A stretch of 64,000 nt of DNA from Photobacterium sanctipauli (GCF_003026495.1 NZ_PYMA01000006.1:186001-250000), one strand, 5' to 3'; shown: positions 27,062 to 40,314, numbered from the stretch's first letter. Numbers and translations are program-made. The notes: generated from the letters alone by a model not told the origin.

Positions 27062-30000
27062 TTAGCCAATATTCACTCGAGCATTACGGAACATGCGCAT
27101 CCATGGGCTGTTCTCGTTCCAGTCATCTGGGTGCCAAGAGTTAGCCACTGTGCGGAATACACGCTCTGGGTGAGGCATCATGATAGTCACGCGGCCATCT
27201 TGGGTTGTCAAACCCGTGATTGCATTCGGTGAACCATTCGGGTTGTTCGGGTACTGCTGGGTTGGGTTACCGTGGTTGTCCACGTAACGTACCGCAACCG
27301 TACCAGATGCCTCGATAGCAGCAAGGTGGTCTGCATCACGCACTTCCACGCGGCCTTCACCGTGAGAAACCGCGATTGGCATGCGAGAGCCTTCCATACC
27401 GTTGAAGAAGACAGAGTCAGACTTCTGCACTTCCACCAAGCTAAAGCGTGCTTCAAAGCGCTCAGACTCGTTACGCACGAAGCGCGGCCACAGGTCAGCA
27501 CCCGGGATCAGCTCTTTCAGGTTCGATAGCATCTGACAGCCGTTACACACACCCAACGAGAAGGTGTTGTCGCGGTTGAAGAAGGCCTGGAACTGCTCAC
27601 GCGCCTGGCCATTGAACAGGATAGACTTCGCCCAACCTTCACCGGCCCCCAGTACGTCACCGTAAGAGAAGCCACCACAAGCCACTAGGCCGTGGTACTC
27701 ATCCAGTACCGCTTGGCCTGTCAGGATATCGCTCATGTGAATATCGGTTGCTTCAAAGCCAGCACGGTCAAATGCCGCCGCCATTTCAACGTGGGAGTTA
27801 ACACCTTGCTCACGCAAGATAGCCATCTTAGGCTTAGCACCCTTCGCAATGTAAGGCGCCGCCACATCTTCGTTGATGTCAAAGCTTAGCTTGGTATTCA
27901 GGCCCGGATCGCTGTTGTCTTTCTTGGCTTCGAACTCTTGGTCAGCACATGCTGGGTTATCGCGTAGCCCCTGCATCTTGTGTGTTGTTTCAGCCCAGAT
28001 AGTACGTAGCTCGGTACGAGAGCGTTCAAGTACCACAGCCTCGCCTGAGGTAATCACCAGGCTATCTGACGCTTCAACACTACCGATAACGTGCGAGCAA
28101 GCTTCTAGGCCATTTGCTGCCAATACCGCTTTAACCGCTTCTAGGTCGTCGTTCTTCACCTGAACCACCGCACCTAGCTCTTCATTAAATAGCGCAGCAA
28201 GAGCATCATCGCCTAGAGCAGCAACGTCCGCTTTCACACCACAATGACCCGCAAATGCCATCTCTGCCAGTGTCACGAACAGGCCACCGTCGCCCTTATC
28301 GTGGTAAGCCACCAGCTTGTCGTCGCGAACCAGCGCCTGCATGGCGTCGAAGAAGCCTTTTAGCTGCTCTGCGTTGTCAACGTCGGCTGGCTTGTCACCC
28401 AACTGCTTGTACACCTGCGCCAGTGCCGTTGCACCCAGGCGGTTCTTACCGTTACCCAGATCAACAAGAAGCAGCGACGTTTCGCCCTGATCCGTGCGAA
28501 GCTGAGGTGTCACCGTCTTGCGTACGTCTTCAACACGGCCAAAGGCGGTGATGATCAGCGACAGCGGCGAAGTCACTTCTTTGTTCTCGCCGTTGTCTTC
28601 CCACTTGGTCTTCATCGACATTGAGTCTTTACCAACAGGGATAGTCAGGCCCAGTGCCGGACATAGCTCTTCACCAACGGCTTTCACCGCTTCGTAAAGG
28701 CCCGCGTCTTCACCCGGGTGGCCTGCTGGAGACATCCAGTTCGCAGACAGTTTAATATGCTTGATATCGCCGATATCCGTTGCAGCGATGTTGGTTAGCG
28801 ATTCGCCCACAGCCAAGCGCGCAGAAGCGCCGAAGTCTAGCAGTGCAACCGGTGTACGCTCACCCATCGACATGGCTTCGCCGTGGTAAGAGTCGTAGCT
28901 TGCCGCCGTTACCGCACAGTTCGCCACAGGGATCTGCCATGGGCCAACCATCTGATCGCGCGCAACCAGGCCCGTCACCGTACGGTCACCGATAGTAATA
29001 AGGAACGTCTTCTCGGCAACGGTTGGCAGGCGAAGCACACGCTCGGCCGCTTCATTGATTTCGATACCGTCGCGGGCGATTGCCGGGCTGTCTACCTTCA
29101 GCGTTTTCGCGTCACGGTGCATCTTCGGCGTTTTACCCAATAGGATATCCATTGGCATATCGATTGGCGTATTGTCGAAGTGCGAATCTTCCAGTTTCAG
29201 CTCACGCTCTTCAGTGGCAATACCAACAACCGCGTACGGTGCACGCTCACGCTGACAAATCGCGTCGAACGCCGCCATGTTTTCAGGCGCCACTGCCATA
29301 ACGTAACGCTCTTGCGACTCGTTACACCAAATTTCCAGCGGGCTCATTCCCGGCTCGTCGTTTGGCACGTCGCGAAGCTGGAAGATACCGCCACGCTCGC
29401 CGTCATCGACAAGCTCAGGCAAGGCGTTTGAAATACCACCCGCGCCCACATCGTGGATAAAGGCGATTGGGTTGGCATCACCTAGCTGCCAGCAACGGTC
29501 AATTACTTCCTGGCAGCGACGTTCCATCTCTGGGTTTTCACGCTGTACCGATGCAAAATCCAGATCTTCCGCCGACTGGCCCGAGGCCATTGAAGAAGCT
29601 GCACCGCCACCAAGGCCGATGTTCATCGCCGGGCCGCCCAATACGATCAGGCTTGCACCAACCGGGATCTCTTTCTTCTGCACGTGTTCGCCACGGATAT
29701 TACCCATACCACCGGCAATCATGATTGGCTTGTGGTAGCCACGAACCTCTTCGCCTGCATGCGAAGTCACTTTTTCTTCGTAGGTGCGGAAGTAGCCAAG
29801 CAGGTTAGGACGACCAAATTCGTTGTTGAATGCCGCGCCGCCCAGCGGGCCTTCTAGCATGATGTCCAGTGCATTAACGATACGACCCGGCTTACCGAAG
29901 TCGGTTTCCCATGGCTGTTCAAAACCAGGAATACGCAGGTTAGATGTGGTGAAACCAACCAGACCGGCTTTTGGCTTACCGCCGATACCTGTCGCGCCCT

Positions 30001-30958
30001 CGTCACGAATCTCACCACCAGAACCGGTAGATGCGCCCGGCCACGGGGAAATAGCCGTTGGGTGGTTGTGCGTTTCAACCTTCATCAGGATGTGCGCATC
30101 TTCGTTGTGGTAGTTGTACTGGCGAGTGTCCGGATCAGGGAAGAAACGGCCCACTTTCGAACCCGTCATGACTGCCGCGTTATCTTTGTAGGCAGAAAGT
30201 ACGTGATCAGGCGTGGTTTCGAACGTGTTCTTGATCATCTTGAACAACGACTTCTCTTGCTTAACGCCGTCGATTGTCCAATCCGCATTGAAGATTTTGT
30301 GGCGACAGTGCTCAGAGTTCGCCTGTGCGAACATCATCAGCTCGATGTCTGTCGGGTTGCGCTCAAGCTTAGTCACAAAGCTCTCAAGCAGGTAATCAAT
30401 CTCATCTTCGGCAAGGGCAAGGCCGAGTGTGACGTTTGCTTCTTCCAGTGCCTTGCGGCCACCTGAAAGCAGGTCGACATCAGCCACTGGCGCCGGCTCT
30501 GCCACTTGGAAAAGTGCCACAGCGGCATCGAACTCGGTGAACACCACTTCCATCATGCGATCGTGGATCAGGCTTTTCAGCTCGGTGACTTGCAGCGCAG
30601 AAAGCTCAGACGATGTTTCGATGTAGTAAGCCGTACCGCGCTCCAGGCGCTTAACCTGAGCCAGGGCACAGTTGTGGGCAATGTCGGTTGACTTAGAAGA
30701 CCAAGGAGAGATTGTTCCCGGACGCGGGGTAACCAGTAGCAGTAGGCCAGAAGGCTCGTGCTCTGCAATCGTAGGGCCGTAAGTTAGCAAGCTTGCCAGC
30801 TTGCTTTGCTCCTCCGCGCTTAACGGCGCAGACAGATCGGCAAAGTGCATGAACTCAGCATAAATGCCAGTCACAGGCAGTTCCAATTCGCGGCAGCGCT
30901 CTAGTAGCTTGTTAACGCGAAACTCAGACAGTGCGGGTGAACCACGCAAAATTTCCAT
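27062..30958 (-). CDS. purL: Phosphoribosylformylglycinamidine synthase
   Basis: A 1298-residue single-chain enzyme of the large gammaproteobacterial type (E. coli 1295). It converts FGAR to FGAM in purine synthesis with glutamine and ATP. The order is an N-terminal PurS-like domain, a linker, two AIR-synthase-like halves (with [19 protein letters not shown] and [19 protein letters not shown] near residues 205-305) and a C-terminal glutaminase with Cys in GVCNGCQML and the His/Glu pair in MPHPERVFR. It has its own promoter and a PurR box. Confidence 0.97.
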   Translation of the reverse strand: MEILRGSPALSEFRVNKLLERCRELELPVTGIYAEFMHFADLSAPLSAEEQSKLASLLTYGPTIAEHEPSGLLLLVTPRPGTISPWSSKSTDIAHNCALAQVKRLERGTAYYIETSSELSALQVTELKSLIHDRMMEVVFTEFDAAVALFQVAEPAPVADVDLLSGGRKALEEANVTLGLALAEDEIDYLLESFVTKLERNPTDIELMMFAQANSEHCRHKIFNADWTIDGVKQEKSLFKMIKNTFETTPDHVLSAYKDNAAVMTGSKVGRFFPDPDTRQYNYHNEDAHILMKVETHNHPTAISPWPGASTGSGGEIRDEGATGIGGKPKAGLVGFTTSNLRIPGFEQPWETDFGKPGRIVNALDIMLEGPLGGAAFNNEFGRPNLLGYFRTYEEKVTSHAGEEVRGYHKPIMIAGGMGNIRGEHVQKKEIPVGASLIVLGGPAMNIGLGGGAASSMASGQSAEDLDFASVQRENPEMERRCQEVIDRCWQLGDANPIAFIHDVGAGGISNALPELVDDGERGGIFQLRDVPNDEPGMSPLEIWCNESQERYVMAVAPENMAAFDAICQRERAPYAVVGIATEERELKLEDSHFDNTPIDMPMDILLGKTPKMHRDAKTLKVDSPAIARDGIEINEAAERVLRLPTVAEKTFLITIGDRTVTGLVARDQMVGPWQIPVANCAVTAASYDSYHGEAMSMGERTPVALLDFGASARLAVGESLTNIAATDIGDIKHIKLSANWMSPAGHPGEDAGLYEAVKAVGEELCPALGLTIPVGKDSMSMKTKWEDNGENKEVTSPLSLIITAFGRVEDVRKTVTPQLRTDQGETSLLLVDLGNGKNRLGATALAQVYKQLGDKPADVDNAEQLKGFFDAMQALVRDDKLVAYHDKGDGGLFVTLAEMAFAGHCGVKADVAALGDDALAALFNEELGAVVQVKNDDLEAVKAVLAANGLEACSHVIGSVEASDSLVITSGEAVVLERSRTELRTIWAETTHKMQGLRDNPACADQEFEAKKDNSDPGLNTKLSFDINEDVAAPYIAKGAKPKMAILREQGVNSHVEMAAAFDRAGFEATDIHMSDILTGQAVLDEYHGLVACGGFSYGDVLGAGEGWAKSILFNGQAREQFQAFFNRDNTFSLGVCNGCQMLSNLKELIPGADLWPRFVRNESERFEARFSLVEVQKSDSVFFNGMEGSRMPIAVSHGEGRVEVRDADHLAAIEASGTVAVRYVDNHGNPTQQYPNNPNGSPNAITGLTTQDGRVTIMMPHPERVFRTVANSWHPDDWNENSPWMRMFRNARVNIG

Positions 30959-31091
30959 GTGCGTACGTCTCTCGATTAGCAGTTGAATGAAGGTGATATT
31001 GGCCTAACCCCCAGCCTAAAACTGGGATAATTACGTCAATGCCACCTCGTTTCACAAAATTTTCAGAGGCGATGTGCTCATGATGGAGCGT

Positions 31092-31120
31092 AGTATAAGG
31101 GAATTTTTTTTGTGACGTAA
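31092..31120 (-). promoter_or_regulatory. purL promoter
   Basis: On the minus strand TTACGT (31115-31120) is followed after 17 bp by TATACT (31092-31097). The PurR box lies directly upstream. The predicted start gives a leader of about 125 nt. Confidence 0.65.
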
Positions 31121-31126
31121 CACCTG

Positions 31127-31142
31127 ACGCAACCGTTTGCGT
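31127..31142 (-). promoter_or_regulatory. PurR operator of purL
   Basis: ACGCAACCGTTTGCGT is a nearly perfect palindrome that differs by one base from ACGCAAACGTTTGCGT, a form of the PurR consensus. It abuts the -35 of the purL promoter. Confidence 0.85.
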
Positions 31143-31336
31143 GTTTTTTTTTCAATCAGTGCGAAAAACTGGTCGATTCACCCTGCCCTTATTCCCATTT
31201 CGCAGTATTTTGCATGTAGCAAAGGTGCGTTCTTGTCTCATACCCGGCAAAGTTGACTATTGAGTAGGTCGATAATTTTGCGGATCCGCCGAGCTTTGGT
31301 ATAAAGAACACCCTATTTTTACGTGAGCATTGTTCG

Positions 31337-32875
31337 TTGAGTATTATCCGACCGATAAAACAGTTACGGCGCCTGACCGCTGTCGTCTTTGGCCTACTCC
31401 TATTAAACGGCTGCCTGTGGCAGGAAGAGCCGCAAACCGATCTTGAGCGTATTCGCGAAGATGGGGTGCTGCGTGTCGGTACGCTCAACAACCAACTTTC
31501 ATACTATATCGGCAGCGAAGGGCCAACGGGTCTCGACTACGAGCTGGCTCGCCTGTTCGCCAACAAACTGGGTGTGAAACTTGAAATGAAGCCGATGTTC
31601 ACCCTGTCGCGATTGTTCCCCGCGCTTGAGCGTAACGAAGTCGACTTGCTGGCAGCCGGCCTCACCATGACCGAGGAGCGCCTGGCTAATTTCCGGGCCG
31701 CCCCTGCTTATTACTATGCCAGCCAAAAAGTGGTCTATAAGAAGGGCCAGTGGCGCCCGAGGGATCTGGCGGACTTAGCGCAGATCCAAGGCGACTTCAC
31801 CATAGTGAAAGGTTCTAGCTACGAGCTTACCCTGCAAGCGCTCAGGGAGCAGCACCCGGATCTGACTTGGAACACGGTGGAAGAGACCGATAGCGACGAG
31901 CTATTGCGCCAGGTGGCAGCGGGCGAGTTGGACTACACCATGGCCGATTCGGTGAACATCGCCTTAAACCAGCGCATTAACCCGGACATCGCCACGGCGC
32001 TGGAGCTAACAGAAGACGAGCCGATAGCCTGGTTCGTCAACCAAAACAGTGACGACAGCCTGTATGGCCTGTTGATCGAATTCTTCGGCGAGATCCAGCA
32101 AAGCGGAGAGCTGGCCAAACTCGAAGAAAAGTACTTCGGCCATGTCGACAAGTTTGACTATGTCGATACCCGCGCCTTCCTGCGCGCCGTTGAAAGCAAG
32201 CTGCCGAAATGGGAAGGCTTGTTCAAGCAATACGCTGAAGAGTTTGACTGGCGCCTGATCGCCGCCCTGTCTTACCAGGAATCGCACTGGAACCCTCGCG
32301 CTGTTTCGCCGACAGGGGTTCGCGGCATGATGATGCTGACCCTGCCAACCGCGAAGTCCGTCGGAGTGCAAAACCGCCTTGATCCGGAGCAGAGTATCCG
32401 TGGTGGTACCCAGTACCTGCGCAAGATGATCAACCGCATTCCGGACAGCGTCGAAGAGCACGAAAAGGTCTGGTTTGCCCTTGCTTCGTACAATGTGGGT
32501 TTTGGCCACCTGATGGATGCAAGGCGCCTCACCAAATCGCAAGGCGGCAACCCAGATGCTTGGAGCGATGTAAAACAGCGCCTACCGTTGCTTCGCCAAC
32601 GCCAGTATTATAAGCAAACCCGCTATGGCTACGCCCGTGGTGATGAGGCGCTAAACTATGTTGAGAACATCCGCCGCTACTACCAAAGCATTGTCGGCTA
32701 CGAGCAAACCCATAGCCAAAGCCCACAGCAAGAAGAAATTGAGCTGGTTGACGGCCTGCATACCATCACCCCGCCGTCTATGTCGGGTGCACAAGGTACC
32801 GTCGCGCCGGAAGTTGCGGTGCTGGAGCAAGCCTTGGAGCAGTCTGCAACGCCAGCAAAAACGGCAAGCAACTAA
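31337..32875 (+). CDS. mltF: Membrane-bound lytic murein transglycosylase F
   Basis: A 512-residue peptidoglycan lytic enzyme. An N-terminal hydrophobic signal (residues 13-25) is followed by a type-3 solute-binding-like domain (about 40-270) and a C-terminal SLT lysozyme-like domain with catalytic Glu in ALSYQESHWNP and later ASYNVGFGHL. In E. coli the N-terminal domain is regulatory. It starts at TTG (31337); no ATG exists before the signal segment, and the Shine-Dalgarno is weak. It is next to purL and tadA, as in E. coli. The C-terminal ~40 residues are low-complexity. Confidence 0.93.
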   Translation: MSIIRPIKQLRRLTAVVFGLLLLNGCLWQEEPQTDLERIREDGVLRVGTLNNQLSYYIGSEGPTGLDYELARLFANKLGVKLEMKPMFTLSRLFPALERNEVDLLAAGLTMTEERLANFRAAPAYYYASQKVVYKKGQWRPRDLADLAQIQGDFTIVKGSSYELTLQALREQHPDLTWNTVEETDSDELLRQVAAGELDYTMADSVNIALNQRINPDIATALELTEDEPIAWFVNQNSDDSLYGLLIEFFGEIQQSGELAKLEEKYFGHVDKFDYVDTRAFLRAVESKLPKWEGLFKQYAEEFDWRLIAALSYQESHWNPRAVSPTGVRGMMMLTLPTAKSVGVQNRLDPEQSIRGGTQYLRKMINRIPDSVEEHEKVWFALASYNVGFGHLMDARRLTKSQGGNPDAWSDVKQRLPLLRQRQYYKQTRYGYARGDEALNYVENIRRYYQSIVGYEQTHSQSPQQEEIELVDGLHTITPPSMSGAQGTVAPEVAVLEQALEQSATPAKTASN

Positions 32876-32915
32876 GCTTTTCTCACCGCTCGCAGCGGCA
32901 AGGTACAGATAAAAC

Positions 32916-32940
32916 AAAAGGGCCAATTGGCCCTTTTTTT
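32916..32940. terminator. Terminator between mltF and tadA
   Basis: AAAAGGGCCAA and TTGGCCCTTTT form a perfect palindrome, with seven T residues on the plus strand. It can act on both convergent genes. Confidence 0.85.
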
Positions 32941-32995
32941 ATGATCACTATTGCTGGGTTATCCGGCGGATTAATTACCTTAGCCGCTTACAACG

Positions 32996-33580
<585 letters not shown>

Positions 33581-33617
33581 TTAGCAAGAAGCGAGACTCG
33601 GCCGCCTCCTGCTTTTG

Positions 33618-34487
33618 TTAAGCCAGCTCACTCGCTAAGTGATCAACCAGCAAGCGCACTTTTGGCGACAAGTGGCGATTATGCGGGTACAACGCCCAAA
33701 TCCCCTCTTCCGCCTCTTGGAAGTTTTCCAGTGCTGCCACCAACGCCCCCGTAGCCAAGTCATCGGCAATATAGTAGTCGGGCAGCTGCACCAAACCGAT
33801 CCCCTTCAAGGCGGCATCACGCAATGCAAAGCCGCTATTACAGCGCAGGTTGCCACTGACACGGACACTGCGCTCTTTATTCCCCTCCTGGAACCGCCAA
33901 TGATCGTAATTACCGACCAAGCAGTTGTGGTGGCGCAGCTCTGACAATGAATGGGGGATCCCGTATTTCTCCAGGTAGGCAGGCGCGGCACAGACATACT
34001 GGGTACGCGTCGTCAGCTTCTTTGCCATCATCGATGAGCTGGTCAATTTGCCCAGGCGGATAGCCAAATCAAATCCCCCCTCGACCAAATCGACCTGGCG
34101 ATTGGTTAATTCAACCGTCACTTCAATCTCTGGGTATAGCAGCATAAAGTCAGCCACCAGCGGCATCACATATTGCTCGCCATAGGTCACCGGCGCCGTT
34201 AGCTTGAGGTTACCTTGCGGTGTCCCCCGGCGGTCACTGATCGCCCGCTCGGCTTCTTCGAGTCCGTCTTGCAATTGGCGGCAGTGGCGGTAATAAATAC
34301 TGCCTTCTTCCGTTAGCGAGACTTTGCGCGTCGTGCGGTAAAACAACTTGGTATTCAACCGATTTTCCAGTGCGCTGATCTGGCGGCTTACCTGTGCCGT
34401 CGAGATCCCCAGCTGCTTAGCTGCCGCAGTAAAACTCTCGGCCTCTGCCACCGCAACAAACTCGCTGACCCCTTCCCATAAAAACAT
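33618..34487 (-). CDS. LysR-family transcriptional regulator
   Basis: A 289-residue LysR-type protein. The winged helix-turn-helix is at the N-terminus (AESFTAAAKQLGISTAQVSRQISALENRL), and the effector domain covers residues ~90-289. It is divergent from the formaldehyde-oxidation gene at 34698, with a 210-bp gap, which is the usual layout for a LysR protein controlling its neighbour. I chose the ATG at 34487 (MFLWEGVSEFVAVAEAESF); a longer start is not family-like. The effector is unknown; formaldehyde or its glutathione adduct is a guess from context. Confidence 0.88.
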   Translation of the reverse strand: MFLWEGVSEFVAVAEAESFTAAAKQLGISTAQVSRQISALENRLNTKLFYRTTRKVSLTEEGSIYYRHCRQLQDGLEEAERAISDRRGTPQGNLKLTAPVTYGEQYVMPLVADFMLLYPEIEVTVELTNRQVDLVEGGFDLAIRLGKLTSSSMMAKKLTTRTQYVCAAPAYLEKYGIPHSLSELRHHNCLVGNYDHWRFQEGNKERSVRVSGNLRCNSGFALRDAALKGIGLVQLPDYYIADDLATGALVAALENFQEAEEGIWALYPHNRHLSPKVRLLVDHLASELA

Positions 34488-34598
34488 AACCGCATTATTA
34501 CCTGTGAGTAAAAGTAATTTGCATTTTAGAGTAATTATCATTTCATTGGGAATAAATATACTAAGCACCATCAAAACAAACGACGGGGCTCACAGTAA

Positions 34599-35828
<1,230 letters not shown>

Positions 35829-35882
35829 TTGTGGCCAATTCGCAGGGCGCCTAACCGCGCCCTGCCTTTTATGAGATCGGAT

Positions 35883-36725
35883 ATGACCATTGAAAATATT
35901 AGTTGCAACAAGCAATTTGGTGGCTGGCACAAGCAATACACCCACCAGTCCGACGTGCTTGGTTGCGAAATGCGCTTCGCTATTTACCTACCACCACAAA
36001 TCGCAATGGGTGAAAAGGTGCCTGTTTTGTACTGGCTATCAGGCTTAACCTGCACCGATGAAAACTTCATGCAAAAAGCAGGTGCCCAGCGCATTGCAGC
36101 AGAATTGGGCATCGCGATTGTTGCCCCCGATACCAGCCCTCGCGGTGAAGGTGTTGCCGACGATCCGGAAGGTGCCTATGACTTTGGCTTGGGCGCCGGC
36201 TTCTACGTCAATGCAACCGAAGCGCCATGGAGCCGTCATTACCATATGTACGACTACGTGGTAAATGAGTTACCTGCGATTGTCGAGGAGCACTTCCCCG
36301 TCAATCAAGAGCGCTCAATCAGTGGTCACTCAATGGGCGGGCATGGTGCATTGATGATTGCCCTGCGCAATCCGGCTCGCTACCATTCTGCGTCGGCATT
36401 TAGCCCAATCAGCAACCCGAGCCATTGCCCTTGGGGCCAAAAAGCCTTTACCGGCTACTTGGGTACCGATAGCAATAACTGGAAGCAATACGATACCACC
36501 GAGTTGATCAAGCAGCACCAGCAAGCCGTGCCAGCCTTGGTGGATCAAGGCGACCAAGACGGTTTCCTCGAAGAGCAGCTCAAACCTGAAGTACTTGCAG
36601 CGGCAGCCGAATCTGTGGATTACCCGCTGGAGCTGCGAATGCAGGAAGGCTACGACCACAGCTATTACTTCATCGCAAGCTTTATTGAGGATCACCTGCG
36701 CTTCCATGCCCAGTACCTGAAATAA
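35883..36725 (+). CDS. frmB: S-formylglutathione hydrolase
   Basis: A 280-residue alpha/beta hydrolase of the esterase D type that releases formate and glutathione from S-formylglutathione. The nucleophile Ser is in [13 protein letters not shown], and the acid and His are in DQGDQDGFL and [21 protein letters not shown] is the oxyanion region. I chose the ATG at 35883 ([19 protein letters not shown]), 54 bp after the dehydrogenase stop; a longer reading frame touches that stop but has no family match. Confidence 0.94.
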   Translation: MTIENISCNKQFGGWHKQYTHQSDVLGCEMRFAIYLPPQIAMGEKVPVLYWLSGLTCTDENFMQKAGAQRIAAELGIAIVAPDTSPRGEGVADDPEGAYDFGLGAGFYVNATEAPWSRHYHMYDYVVNELPAIVEEHFPVNQERSISGHSMGGHGALMIALRNPARYHSASAFSPISNPSHCPWGQKAFTGYLGTDSNNWKQYDTTELIKQHQQAVPALVDQGDQDGFLEEQLKPEVLAAAAESVDYPLELRMQEGYDHSYYFIASFIEDHLRFHAQYLK

Positions 36726-36771
36726 GCCAGTAAGCTAACCAAACCTTCGATGGCGAAAAGGTATGAATATT

Positions 36772-36805
36772 AAAAAGCCCGTAGCATTCGATGCTACGGG
36801 CTTTT
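36772..36805. terminator. Bidirectional terminator
   Basis: AAAAGCCCGTAGCAT and ATGCTACGGGCTTTT form a 15-bp perfect stem with a TCG loop. It serves frmB and the convergent AbgT-family gene. Confidence 0.9.
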
Positions 36806-36835
36806 GCTTTTATGGCTTACTTTACCAGTCTGCGA

Positions 36836-38392
36836 TTAGAAGCCTAGCGGAATGTTGAAAGCGAAGAACGCAACCAGAACCGATGTCCATACCGTTAGGA
36901 AGGCAATCGAGTAAGGTACCATCATGGCAATAACGTCGCCGAACGATAGCTCAGGCTTATACTTACGCATGAATGCCAAGATAACACCCGCGTAACTCAT
37001 CATCGGGGTAATGATGTTGGTTGATGAATCCGCAACACGGTAGGCCGCAGTCACTAGATCCGGTGTCATATCCGGGTTCACTTGGTACAACATCGGTACA
37101 AAGATAGGACCAAGCAGCATCCACTTCGACGTCAAGCCACCCACGAACAGGTTGATAACAGCGGTCGTCAGGATAAAGCCGATGATCAACAGGATTGGGA
37201 ACTGCTGCAAGCCCAATGCCGCTAGGAACGTCGCACCTAGGTAAGTCACGTAAGTACCCAAACCAGAGAAGCCCAGTAGCGCCAAGAAGTTGTAACAGAA
37301 GAAAGTCAGTACAAGGATATAGCCCATGGTATTCATCTGGGTCACCATGGCTTTCACCACGTCCTGCAGCGACTTAAACTTGCCCGTTGCCACACCAAAG
37401 AAAATACCCACAACCGCGAATACCATTGCGATTAACAAAATCACGTTATCCAGGTACGGGGTTACCTCACGGCCAGCTTCATTGGTGTAAGTCGCCAGAG
37501 GGCCCATTGCCAGCGCAGCTACCGCACCAAGCGCAATGATCAAGCCAATCCCTGCCGCTTTAAGGCCTTTGTTTTCTGCTTCAGTAACTTGGAAGTCATC
37601 CAAATTCAGATCTTCTGGAAGCTGGTAAGACATTTTCTCAAGACGAGGGGCAACAAAACGCGTTGTGACCCATGCGCCCAAGCCAGCCAATAGGAAAGTC
37701 GAGATAAAGATGAAGTAGTAGTGCATCGTCGCCGGGTTGATCGCTTCACCCGCCGCGGTTTCAAACGGAATACCCTGAGACTCAGCAAAGATGCGCGCGT
37801 TTGCACCCAAAATCACATCAACAGGCGTTGCCGGGATCAGGTTGGCACTAAAGCCTGCCGATACACCAGCAAAAGCCGCAGCCATACCGATCAGCGGGTT
37901 CTTACCCAAGCCAGCGTAAAGCAAACCCGCTAGCGGGATAAGGATCAGGTAACCCGCATCCGTCGCAATTGAGCTCATGATACCCAGGAAAACCACCAAC
38001 AATGGCAGGTAACGATCATTGATACGCAGGCCGACTTTTTTAATAACGGCAGAAAGCAAACCCGAGTTTTCTGCAATGCCCACACCTAGCATAACGATCA
38101 GGATGACACCCAGTACACCGCCACCAAAGGACAGCCAGTTAGTCAGCAAGGCATTATCGAACATCCAGCGCACATTCTCCGCAGCTAGCATATTCTTGAT
38201 GGTATGCGTAATCGCGCCACCGTCAGCACCTGTTGTTTCAAACTGTAGGCCACCGATCACACCTGTTAGTACCAAACAAAAGGTAAACAGAAACATGAAG
38301 ATAATAACGGGATCGGGGATTTTCTTGCCGGCGCGTTCAATGAACGCAATGATTCCCTTCTGCGAGGGAGCGGGAGTAATGGTTTCACTCAT
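36836..38392 (-). CDS. AbgT-family transporter 1
   Basis: A 518-residue inner-membrane protein of the AbgT family, with about 11-12 hydrophobic segments. Known members import p-aminobenzoyl-glutamate or export sulfonamide-like drugs. Hallmarks are FIERAGKKIPDPVIIF at the N-terminus, AAAFAGVSAGFSANLIPATPVDV and the C-terminal AAYRVADSSTNIITPMMSY. No abgA/B hydrolase lies nearby, so the substrate is open. It is 360 bp from a second AbgT-family gene on the same strand; an old tandem duplication is likely. Confidence 0.88.
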   Translation of the reverse strand: MSETITPAPSQKGIIAFIERAGKKIPDPVIIFMFLFTFCLVLTGVIGGLQFETTGADGGAITHTIKNMLAAENVRWMFDNALLTNWLSFGGGVLGVILIVMLGVGIAENSGLLSAVIKKVGLRINDRYLPLLVVFLGIMSSIATDAGYLILIPLAGLLYAGLGKNPLIGMAAAFAGVSAGFSANLIPATPVDVILGANARIFAESQGIPFETAAGEAINPATMHYYFIFISTFLLAGLGAWVTTRFVAPRLEKMSYQLPEDLNLDDFQVTEAENKGLKAAGIGLIIALGAVAALAMGPLATYTNEAGREVTPYLDNVILLIAMVFAVVGIFFGVATGKFKSLQDVVKAMVTQMNTMGYILVLTFFCYNFLALLGFSGLGTYVTYLGATFLAALGLQQFPILLIIGFILTTAVINLFVGGLTSKWMLLGPIFVPMLYQVNPDMTPDLVTAAYRVADSSTNIITPMMSYAGVILAFMRKYKPELSFGDVIAMMVPYSIAFLTVWTSVLVAFFAFNIPLGF

Positions 38393-38754
38393 GATCGTAC
38401 ATCCTTACCACTTCGATTGAGTTTTTATGTTGTGTTCTGTAAAAAAAGTAACAAATCGCTACTGCAGTGTAAAACACCAAAAAGAGGAACAAAAAAGCAC
38501 GATCAACTGGATTGGAGCATCAGTATCACTACTAACCCCCACAAATGTACTAGTCTAAGAAAGCACCCGCCAATAATTGAGCCATATGCAGAATTTATTA
38601 CCGCAAGATAAAATTTTAAATTTATTTTATTTAGCAGTTGTTAATATCATGTAAATCATAAATAACGCCCACCTATAACTACTTTTTATACAATTTGTAG
38701 ATAAAAAAAGCCCCGCTTGATAGCGGGGCTTGGTGTATTGCGTCAGCTTACAAC
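38393..38754 (-). other. Spacer between the two AbgT genes
   Basis: 362 bp, A+T-rich, without a convincing gene. A terminator for the upstream AbgT gene lies at 38703-38731: AAGCCCCGC/GCGGGGCTT with a 6-nt loop and, on the minus strand, a run of T residues. The remainder should hold the promoter of the downstream AbgT gene. Confidence 0.6.
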
Positions 38755-40314
38755 TTACATTGTGTAAGTGTAAGGTGCCTGAATACCTAGAGGAATACCT
38801 ACTGCCCAGTATAGAAGCAGGAAGATAGTCCATACGATGGTTAGGGCAATCGAGTATGGCATCATTAGTGAAGCCAGTGTACCGATACCAGAGCTCTTCA
38901 CGTAACGCTGGGTGTAAACAACAACCAGTGGGAAGAACACCATCAGAGGTGAAATGATGTTAGATACAGAGTCACCAACACGGTATGCAGCCTGAGTTAG
39001 CTCAGGAGAGATACCTACCGCCATTAGCATTGGTACTAGGATAGGACCAATCAATGCCCACTTCGCAGATGCCGAACCAACTAGAAGGTTAACAAACGCG
39101 GTAAGTAGAATCATACCAACGATGGTTACCTGGCCAGGTAGGTTCATTGCTTTAAGCAGGTCAGCACCAGAAAGAGCAAGTAGCGTACCTAGGTTAGAAT
39201 CGCTGAATGCAGCCAGGAACTGTGCACAGAAGAATGCCATTACGATGTAGCCGCCCATGGTGCCCATGGTTGCAGACATCGCCTTGATGATGTCATCGCT
39301 TGACTTGAACGTACCCGCAACGCGGCCGTATACCACACCAGGGATAACGAACAGGATGAAGATCAGCGGTACGATTGACTGCATTAGCGGTGCAGTGAAC
39401 GCGGTGATTTCACCTTCTGGCGAACGTAGAGGAGAAGACTCAGGGAATACAGAAAGCACAAGCAGCGCGATACCGCCCATCATTGCCCAACCTGCAGCGC
39501 TGAATGCTTTAGACTCAGTTTCTGTGAAAGAACCTAGATCCGGTGCTTCTTCAGCATCTTCATCGATTGGCGTTGATTTTAGACGCGGCTCGATAACACG
39601 CTCAGTGATGTACCAACCCACACCCACAACAACAATTGAAGATAGGCCTGTGAACATTAGGTTCGACAGTGGGTTAACGATGTACTCAGCATCTAGGATC
39701 TGTGCAGCTGACTGGGTGAAGCCCGCTAGCAATGGGTCGATGCCCGATGGGATGAAGTTCGCAGAGAAACCACCAGATACACCAGCAAACGCAGCAGCGA
39801 TACCCGCAAGAGGGTGACGGCCTGCAGCGTGGAAGATGATACCACCTAGAGGAATAACCAGTACGTAGCCCGCATCCGCAGCAGTGTGCGATACGATAGC
39901 TACTAGGATAAGCATTGGTGTTAGTAGCTTAGCCGGCGTGAAGTTAAGCATCTTCTTAAGGCCAGTATTGATGAAGCCAGACGCTTCAGCAACACCTACA
40001 CCCAGCATCGCTACAAGTACGATACCCAGTGGTGCGAAGCCGGTGAAGGTCTTAACCATACCAGCAAGGAAACCTGCTAGAGATTGACCGGTAAGAAGGT
40101 TGTTGATTTCGATTGCTTGCCCAGTAACAGGGTGGATCAGTCCAAATTCGAACTGTGAGAATAATGCAGACAAGCCCCAGACAATGATAAGACCCCAAAA
40201 GAATAGGAGCGCTGGATCAGGGATTTTGTTACCCGCACGTTCGATAAAGTTTAGAAACTTATCCATTGCACCCGGTTTGGAATCCGGTGCTTTATTTACT
40301 GCTTGATTACTCAT
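38755..40314 (-). CDS. AbgT-family transporter 2
   Basis: A 519-residue AbgT-family membrane protein, clearly related to its neighbour but far from identical. It has FIERAGNKIPDPALLFF, AAAFAGVSGGFSANFIPSG and AAYRVGDSVSNIISPLMVF. Codon use is visibly more biased than in transporter 1 (many CTA, GTA and GGT-type choices), like tsx, suggesting higher expression. It has its own terminator and an A+T-rich upstream gap of 475 bp. Substrate unknown; p-aminobenzoyl-glutamate uptake or drug export are the known activities of the family. Confidence 0.88.
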   Translation of the reverse strand: MSNQAVNKAPDSKPGAMDKFLNFIERAGNKIPDPALLFFWGLIIVWGLSALFSQFEFGLIHPVTGQAIEINNLLTGQSLAGFLAGMVKTFTGFAPLGIVLVAMLGVGVAEASGFINTGLKKMLNFTPAKLLTPMLILVAIVSHTAADAGYVLVIPLGGIIFHAAGRHPLAGIAAAFAGVSGGFSANFIPSGIDPLLAGFTQSAAQILDAEYIVNPLSNLMFTGLSSIVVVGVGWYITERVIEPRLKSTPIDEDAEEAPDLGSFTETESKAFSAAGWAMMGGIALLVLSVFPESSPLRSPEGEITAFTAPLMQSIVPLIFILFVIPGVVYGRVAGTFKSSDDIIKAMSATMGTMGGYIVMAFFCAQFLAAFSDSNLGTLLALSGADLLKAMNLPGQVTIVGMILLTAFVNLLVGSASAKWALIGPILVPMLMAVGISPELTQAAYRVGDSVSNIISPLMVFFPLVVVYTQRYVKSSGIGTLASLMMPYSIALTIVWTIFLLLYWAVGIPLGIQAPYTYTM

